Assembly: GCA_964560425.1 (NCBI GenBank)
Contig: CAZLLE010000101.1
Coordinates: 1-29,674, forward strand
Direction of reading: 5' to 3'
Source of the DNA: CAZLLE01 sp964560425
GTDB lineage: Bacteria; Campylobacterota; Campylobacteria; Campylobacterales; QNZT01
Length of the DNA: 29,674 nt
Shown here: piece after piece, positions 25,012-29,674 of the stretch
Layout of the letters: each line of letters starts with the position of its first letter
Numbering within the stretch: position 1 is the first letter of the stretch
Program-made: the position numbers and the translations under genes
The notes under the pieces: model-generated
What the model was told of the DNA's origin: nothing
The model's input: the letters and a program-made list of their open reading frames with translations, nothing else
The model's database searches: none

Positions 25012-25410
25012 ATGAAAAATCAAAAAAATATCTTTTCTACTATAGCAATAGCTTGTAGTTTATTTTTTACTATTCCAACACAAATGTGTGCGGCACAATC
25101 CATCTATGGAAAAGTTAGTTTTATTGGCACAATCAAAGCTAGTAGCTTGTCAAATGTAGGTGAAATTGGTTTTAGATTTCGGCTTAGTCAATCGACTTGT
25201 GGATCAAATAATATCAAAAAAGAGAGGTGGATCACTGTTAAATCAGGAAGAGTAGATGGAAAATATGAGGCAAATGGCATTAACTATAAAACAGCCTATA
25301 GCACATTATTAACATCCATGCTTACAGAAAAACATGTACAAATTGATAATGTTCCAACTTGCAATGGTGGTTTAGTAAACCTATCTCAACTCCAGATAGG
25401 AATCTATTAA
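25012..25410 (+). CDS. Small secreted beta protein, AB5-toxin-B-like pattern
   Basis: This 132-residue protein has a signal peptide (hydrophobic 8-21, cleavage near residues 26-29). The mature chain has just two cysteines, C63 and C117, likely one disulfide. The layout is a beta strand with GxIGFRFRL, then Cys, W, then YKTAYSTLLTSMLTEKHVQI and a late Cys followed by a strand. It resembles small secreted proteins with an OB-fold like the pentameric B subunits of AB5 toxins; this is by eye and not certain. It starts 17 bases after the LGFP gene with AAGGAG and is followed by a hairpin. It may bind glycans or form a partner for its neighbours. Confidence 0.75.
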   Translation: MKNQKNIFSTIAIACSLFFTIPTQMCAAQSIYGKVSFIGTIKASSLSNVGEIGFRFRLSQSTCGSNNIKKERWITVKSGRVDGKYEANGINYKTAYSTLLTSMLTEKHVQIDNVPTCNGGLVNLSQLQIGIY

Positions 25411-25422
25411 TAATAATCAAAT

Positions 25423-25454
25423 ATACTTGTAGAAGTTTTATCTTCTATAAGTAT
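25423..25454 (+). terminator. Hairpin after the small secreted protein gene
   Basis: ATACTTGTAGAAG (25423-25435), loop TTTTAT, CTTCTATAAGTAT (25442-25454): 13 pairs including one G-U in RNA. No T run follows and the next gene's AAGGAG comes soon after, so it may be a processing or attenuation hairpin rather than a full terminator. Confidence 0.5.
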
Positions 25455-25477
25455 AAGTACTAAGGAGAATAAACATA

Positions 25478-26653
25478 ATGTATCAAACAAAATTATTATT
25501 TATTAGATTTATAACTGTCTTTTCATTTAGTGTAATATTTAATATCAATATTTTTGCCTTATTAAATACAAAATACCTTTCAGTAGAGTTACCAAATTCA
25601 ATATATATGACGCTATCAGATGATATAAATTTAGATCTAGATAAAGATGGGTTAAAAGATAGTTATGAAAATATATTAGCAGATACATGGAGACCCTACT
25701 TTATCTTTGATGAAAAAGAGAATGCCTATCAACAATGCCATGATGTTGTAAAATTTGTTGAAACAGTAGCCTATAACTCTTGCGTTGCAACTGGATGTGC
25801 TTCAGTAGCGGGTGTTGGTTGTGTATTGAAATCAGTAAGAGAAAGAATCAAGAAGGGATGTCGTTATTTTGGAAATATTACAAATAGAGTCTGTAAGCCA
25901 AATATTCATGATAAAAGTTTACAACCCTTTGAACCAGTTGTGATTTTTCAAGTTCGCCCCATAGGTAATCCTGATAAATCACCAAAAAAAATTAAAATAC
26001 AATATATCTTTTTATATAGGCTAGACGGAGGTTTTAGAACATCCAATATTTGCACAAATTACCATTACGGCGACACTCAATCAGGTAGTTACATTCTATC
26101 TAGTAAAGACAATATACATTGGAAACTTCAAATAATTAATCTCTGGAGTGGAAATAATAGTGATATGCCAGCAACTTCAAACAACATTCAATGGACAGCA
26201 CCAAGAAGTACATATTATGGACAAATAGATCAATACCCCTCTCCAATCATATACGCTTCAGCAGGTAAACATCACCAATATATAAATACCTATACTTGTG
26301 AAAATGAAAAGGGTTGTGATGATGATTGTGGTGGAGGAGTAAAAAGATTAGCAAATCTAACTCCAAAAGGCTCTTTTACAAATGTAGGTGAATACAAAAA
26401 TCCTCTTCTTAATAATCTTACACATTTAGGATATACAAATGAATATGTATGGTTTGCAAACTACTACTGTAATTGTGGAGACGGCAAAAAAGAGTGTTTT
26501 ACAGGAGGATTAGGCAAAAACTGGCATGCATCTGGAGGTCTTCAAAAATGTGATACCCCAACACCTATATACAAAATTTTGGATACTACTCCAATACAAA
26601 AACCCAAACTACAATTAGGTACAGCTATACTTGCAATTTTAGGAACACTATAA
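25478..26653 (+). CDS. Exported Vps62-like (DUF946-like) protein
   Basis: The 391-residue protein starts with a signal or anchor segment (about 5-28). A calcium-loop-like DLDKDGLKDSYE (53-64, Asp53/55/57/61) leads into LADTWRPYFIFDEKENAYQQ, the characteristic opening of Vps62-like proteins. PVVIFQVRPIG, YIFLYRLDGGF and SPIIYASAGKHHQYINTYTC are further landmarks of that group. It is cysteine-rich (many in 87-140 and 273-284), consistent with an exported disulfide-bonded protein. Function in bacteria is unknown. It has AAGGAG upstream and a terminator-like hairpin downstream, so it may be separately transcribed. Confidence 0.78.
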   Translation: MYQTKLLFIRFITVFSFSVIFNINIFALLNTKYLSVELPNSIYMTLSDDINLDLDKDGLKDSYENILADTWRPYFIFDEKENAYQQCHDVVKFVETVAYNSCVATGCASVAGVGCVLKSVRERIKKGCRYFGNITNRVCKPNIHDKSLQPFEPVVIFQVRPIGNPDKSPKKIKIQYIFLYRLDGGFRTSNICTNYHYGDTQSGSYILSSKDNIHWKLQIINLWSGNNSDMPATSNNIQWTAPRSTYYGQIDQYPSPIIYASAGKHHQYINTYTCENEKGCDDDCGGGVKRLANLTPKGSFTNVGEYKNPLLNNLTHLGYTNEYVWFANYYCNCGDGKKECFTGGLGKNWHASGGLQKCDTPTPIYKILDTTPIQKPKLQLGTAILAILGTL

Positions 26654-26654
26654 T

Positions 26655-26684
26655 TTCAATATCTCTTTTTTTAGAGATATTGAA
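26655..26684 (+). terminator. Hairpin after the Vps62-like gene
   Basis: TTCAATATCTCT (26655-26666), a six-T loop and AGAGATATTGAA (26673-26684) form a perfect 12-bp stem directly after the stop codon. The only T run is in the loop, so the strength as a terminator is uncertain. Confidence 0.6.
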
Positions 26685-26807
26685 GCCATTATAAAACATA
26701 ATTTTTAATCAATGCAACAGTTAAAGAACTTTTTACATATAAACTACAACTAGAGTAAAAATTTAAATACCATTTAATAATATTGATTAAAGTTAAGGAG
26801 TAAAGAA

Positions 26808-28820
26808 ATGGCAAATATATCAATACCTAATTATGAACAGAGAGCTTTTTCGCAATGGAATGTAGCAGAATATCGCTATAGTGAATCTGAAAAAACTAGA
26901 AGAGACAAACTAGATCAAGCAAAAGAGAAGAGTGTCTTAGAGATTGAATCTTTAAAGAGAGTTGAGTTAAGAGAGTCTCTTTTTGAGCCAAATGATGCTT
27001 TTGCATTAGAGCGGGTAATTGGAACAAATGATCTACTGCAGATCAACTATCTTAGTAGGGGATTGAAAGCTGGTCAATCAGTTTGTCGTATCCATATCCA
27101 TCAACCAAATGGTATACCAGAAGGATATGGCACTGGTTTTATGGTATCTCCTTCACTACTTCTTACAAACAACCATGTACTCCCCTCTTATCTGTTTGCA
27201 AAAAGAAGTCTTGCAGAGTTTAATTTTGAATATGATGAAGATTTTGAACCAAAGCTAACACACTATTTTCAACTCTTCCCAGATAGATTTTTTTATACTA
27301 ATAAGGAACTAGACTTCTCTCTTGTGGCTGTAAAACCTTTGAGTAAAAGTGGAATATCCCTTAGCTCTTTTGATTTTTTACAGTTAACTGAATCATCTGG
27401 TAAAGCACTTATTAATGAGAGAGTCAGTGTAATACAACACCCTTCAGGGGCGGACAAACATATTATTATTCGAAATAATCGTATTCAAAACCGTTTTGAA
27501 AACTTTATACATTATGAAGCAGATACAATGCCGGGCTCTTCTGGATCACCAATTTTTAATGACCAGTGGGATGTTGTAGCCCTACATCACTCTGGCGTAC
27601 CAAGAAAAGTTGATGGTCGTATTATTAAGATAGATGGCACAGAGTGGAAAAGTGGTGATCCTGCTAATCTAATAGATTGGGTAGCAAATGAGGGTATTCG
27701 TATTAGTTCAATATTTGATAATCTCAAAGAGAAAAAAGATTGGAGCAAAAATGAGATAAGAGTATTGGAAGAATTTGGAACATTTTCAAATAGTAACCTC
27801 AATGAGTATCTAATCAAATCAGCAAGAGGAGGCGCTTCAATAATACTTGATGACTCTTTTATAAAAAGACCAAGAAATCCAGCAAGTCCTAGGCTTAAAA
27901 TATCTGAGCTCATGTCAAAACTAGAGGATGAGAATACAACAGAAAAAGATCTTGCCCCATACTTTACACTCTCCACCAAATCAAAAAAAGGTATAGATCC
28001 ACTATTTGAAATTAATCAAGAACTAGTAACAATAGATGCTCCCGAACTAAGAGAGAGTGCTTTGTTATTAAATTCAGCAAACTGGATATGTAAACGATTT
28101 AGACAAAAAGAGTACAAACGACAGAAAGATGATCCAAATAAAATTCGTATCATTTCAGAAGGGGACTCTTGGTTTCAATATCCATTTATATTAAATGATG
28201 TAATAGATCATCTTATGGCAGAGCCAAATTTTGCTATATTGAGCTTTGGTGAAGCAGGAGATTTAATTCGAGATATTGTAGCAAAATCAGAATTTTTAAG
28301 TGCCCTAAAAACAGAAGAGCCTCATTTTTTTCTTATCAGTGGGGGAGGAAATGATCTCGTTGCAGGAGGGGGACTCAAAAATTATGTAAAAAAACCAACC
28401 TCTAGTTTTGATCCCCATCAATTAATAGATCGTATTGCTTTTAATAGATTCAAATCAAGAATAGCAAATGATTATACAAATCTATTTAGTATAGTACTAA
28501 AGGCTACTCCTAATATTAAAATAATCTGCCATGGATATAGCTATGCGATTCCAAACTCTGGTAAATGGCTAGGCAAACCTTTAGAGGAGATAGGTATTGT
28601 GGATCATCAACTACAAAATGAGATTGTAAAAATTATATTTGATGAATTAAATGATATTATTCAAAGAACTGCAGCATCATTTCCTGAATCAATACACTAT
28701 TTAGATTTGAGAGGTGTTGTACCTGAAAGAGGCTGGTTTGATGAGTTACATCCGACTAATCCATTTTATGGAGATGTTGCCTCTGTATTTAAAGATAAGA
28801 TTTTGGAATTAAGTAAATAA
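26808..28820 (+). CDS. Trypsin-like serine protease fused to SGNH/GDSL hydrolase
   Basis: This 670-residue protein without signal peptide combines two hydrolases. Residues 1-75 are a charged helical N-terminal region of unknown type. The trypsin-like domain (about 85-300) has H123 (LLTNNHVL), D169 (LDFSLVAV) and S245 (MPGSSGSPIF), in the pattern of V8/DegP-like proteases. A linker (about 300-440) leads to an SGNH hydrolase: S454 in EGDSWFQ (block I), GEAGD (block II), GGGND with N515 (block III) and DELHP with D645 and H648 (block V). All seven catalytic positions appear intact. SGNH enzymes act on esters, including acyl groups of glycans and lipids. AAGGAG precedes the ATG; a strong terminator follows. 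Confidence 0.93.
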   Translation: MANISIPNYEQRAFSQWNVAEYRYSESEKTRRDKLDQAKEKSVLEIESLKRVELRESLFEPNDAFALERVIGTNDLLQINYLSRGLKAGQSVCRIHIHQPNGIPEGYGTGFMVSPSLLLTNNHVLPSYLFAKRSLAEFNFEYDEDFEPKLTHYFQLFPDRFFYTNKELDFSLVAVKPLSKSGISLSSFDFLQLTESSGKALINERVSVIQHPSGADKHIIIRNNRIQNRFENFIHYEADTMPGSSGSPIFNDQWDVVALHHSGVPRKVDGRIIKIDGTEWKSGDPANLIDWVANEGIRISSIFDNLKEKKDWSKNEIRVLEEFGTFSNSNLNEYLIKSARGGASIILDDSFIKRPRNPASPRLKISELMSKLEDENTTEKDLAPYFTLSTKSKKGIDPLFEINQELVTIDAPELRESALLLNSANWICKRFRQKEYKRQKDDPNKIRIISEGDSWFQYPFILNDVIDHLMAEPNFAILSFGEAGDLIRDIVAKSEFLSALKTEEPHFFLISGGGNDLVAGGGLKNYVKKPTSSFDPHQLIDRIAFNRFKSRIANDYTNLFSIVLKATPNIKIICHGYSYAIPNSGKWLGKPLEEIGIVDHQLQNEIVKIIFDELNDIIQRTAASFPESIHYLDLRGVVPERGWFDELHPTNPFYGDVASVFKDKILELSK

Positions 28821-28835
28821 GTACTATTTCTGTAG

Positions 28836-28869
28836 TATCAATCCACTCTATCTTAGAAGTGGATTGATA
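28836..28869 (+). terminator. Terminator after the protease-SGNH gene
   Basis: TATCAATCCACT (28836-28847), a ten-base loop and AGTGGATTGATA (28858-28869) form a perfect 12-bp stem, followed by AATACTATTTTTCTG. The position 16 bases after the stop codon and the trailing T run fit a Rho-independent terminator. Confidence 0.8.
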
Positions 28870-28908
28870 AATACTATTTTTCTGTTTATATCGCTAGCAA
28901 TGTGTCAA

Positions 28909-28937
28909 AATAGTTCTATAACTATTCTATTTTTTTA
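28909..28937 (+). terminator. Second terminator-like hairpin before the response regulator
   Basis: AATAGTT (28909-28915), loop CTAT, AACTATT (28920-28926), then CTATTTTTTT. It could back up the terminator at 28836-28869. The stem is AT-rich and weak on its own. Confidence 0.5.
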
Positions 28938-29009
28938 AAAAATAAATCAAAAACCATAAATAATTTTAAATTTTTTTAATTAAGTTTATGATAAAGTTTA
29001 TAGTGTTCG

Positions 29010-29015
29010 TATAAA
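29010..29015 (+). promoter_or_regulatory. Candidate -10 box of the response regulator gene
   Basis: TATAAA lies 72 bases before the start codon, after the two hairpins. The leader that would result contains runs of T and A but no clear structure. The assignment is weak in such AT-rich DNA. Confidence 0.3.
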
Positions 29016-29087
29016 TTAAGAGGTTTTTTCAAAAAATTAAATTATTTGAATTTTTAACTTTTTCTTTAACTAAGAAGGTAACAATTT

Positions 29088-29674
29088 ATGAAAAACTATA
29101 AAAAAATATTAATTGTAGAAGATGAATTTATATCTGCCGAATACCTAAAAGAACTTTTGGAAAAAGATGGTTATGAGGTCGTAGATATTGTAGATAATGG
29201 ACCAGAAGCAATAGAAAAATGCAATAAACTAAAACCAGATATAGTACTTATGGATATTATGCTTAATGGACAAATGAGTGGTTGTGAAGCAGCTGTAGAA
29301 ATTTATCAAAGACATAAACACTCATGCGAAATACTATTTTTGAGTGCCTATACAAGTAGCGAAATGGTCAATTATGCCACGGACGCTCATGCATATGGAT
29401 ACCTAATGAAGCCATATAGAGAAGGGGAAATTTTAGCAACACTCAAGCTTATAGCTACCCATGAAGATACTCAACCCGAGATAAAAACAGAAAAAGAGAC
29501 TATTGAACTAAATCATGGTTATCTCTTTAATACAAAACTTCATCGATTATTTACAAAAAACAGAGAGGTTCCACTAGGCAAAAGACCATTAAAACTAATT
29601 GAGTTACTTGCTAAAAACAAAAATAGTAGCGTATCACATGAACAAATTTGTCACTACATTTGGGGTGAAAACAA
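29088..29674 (+). CDS. Response regulator with C-terminal winged-helix domain (3' end outside window)
   Basis: The frame is open to the window edge, giving 195 visible codons. The receiver domain begins KKILIVEDEFISAEYLKELL, with acidic pocket E11-D12, phospho-acceptor D56 (IVLMDIML), S86 (LFLSAYTS) and K108 (GYLMKPY). From about residue 130 a second domain starts (IELNHGYLFNTKLHRLFTKN, then PLGKRPLKLIELLAKN and VSHEQICHYIWGEN), matching an OmpR/PhoB-type DNA-binding domain whose end is missing. AAGG lies 10 bases before the ATG. The receiver resembles those paired with HisKA_2 kinases, such as the one 15 kb to the left, but no direct link is shown. Confidence 0.88.
   Translation, partial: MKNYKKILIVEDEFISAEYLKELLEKDGYEVVDIVDNGPEAIEKCNKLKPDIVLMDIMLNGQMSGCEAAVEIYQRHKHSCEILFLSAYTSSEMVNYATDAHAYGYLMKPYREGEILATLKLIATHEDTQPEIKTEKETIELNHGYLFNTKLHRLFTKNREVPLGKRPLKLIELLAKNKNSSVSHEQICHYIWGEN

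Noticed and set aside
14058..28820. Prophage or tailocin
   Set aside because: Apart from the tail-like beta repeat in one protein there is no capsid, portal, terminase, sheath, tube, integrase or lysis cassette.

Overview
The window looks like chromosomal DNA of a Campylobacterota (former Epsilonproteobacteria) species, probably a free-living Sulfurimonas/Sulfurovum/Arcobacter-type relative. It is strongly AT-rich, genes are tightly packed, and the order 5-FTHF cyclo-ligase / rny / TlpA-like thioredoxin / ftsY / radA is, from memory, the arrangement known in Campylobacter. The genus cannot be fixed from the sequence alone.

Left part (1-13.8 kb), mostly housekeeping. It opens with the start of a small low-complexity lipoprotein gene on the minus strand, cut by the window edge, and prfB (release factor 2, TTG start). 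A translationally overlapping plus-strand run follows: panC, rimO, tilS. Next come a periplasmic TPR protein (minus), cysK (plus), a bidirectional terminator, and the minus-strand pair 5-FTHF cyclo-ligase and rny. Divergent from these is a plus-strand operon: thioredoxin-like lipoprotein, ftsY, radA, and an exported protein with three identical-spacing four-cysteine repeats plus ankyrin repeats. A sensor-less HisKA_2-type histidine kinase (minus) closes this part.

Right part (13.8-28.9 kb), an accessory island with no transposase, integrase, tRNA or phage structural gene that I can see. It starts with a 91-bp near-perfect stem-loop in a divergent promoter region. Then come a DUF2589-type protein with an inserted phage-tail-like beta repeat, two uncharacterised proteins and a subtilisin-like protease with two P domains and no signal peptide. 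A minus-strand operon encodes a small protein with an NHLP-leader-like N terminus and two membrane segments, a staphylococcal-nuclease-like enzyme and an exported RNase T2. After that come a 29-residue membrane peptide candidate and a 1185-residue LamG/LGFP/C2/papain-like protein. Two exported proteins follow (one resembling small AB5-toxin-B-like secreted proteins, one Vps62-like), then a trypsin-SGNH hydrolase fusion. Most of these genes have a strong AAGGAG-type ribosome binding site and several are followed by their own stem-loop.

Taken together the island carries two serine proteases, a probable cysteine protease, an esterase-like domain, a DNase-like and an RNase, plus adhesion or binding modules. 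This is an arsenal-like set of degradative effectors with no recognisable immunity gene or secretion machine. I infer a conflict, predation or host/biofilm-interaction system, built around the DUF2589 protein and its two partners; this is a hypothesis. The window ends inside a response regulator with a C-terminal winged-helix output domain.
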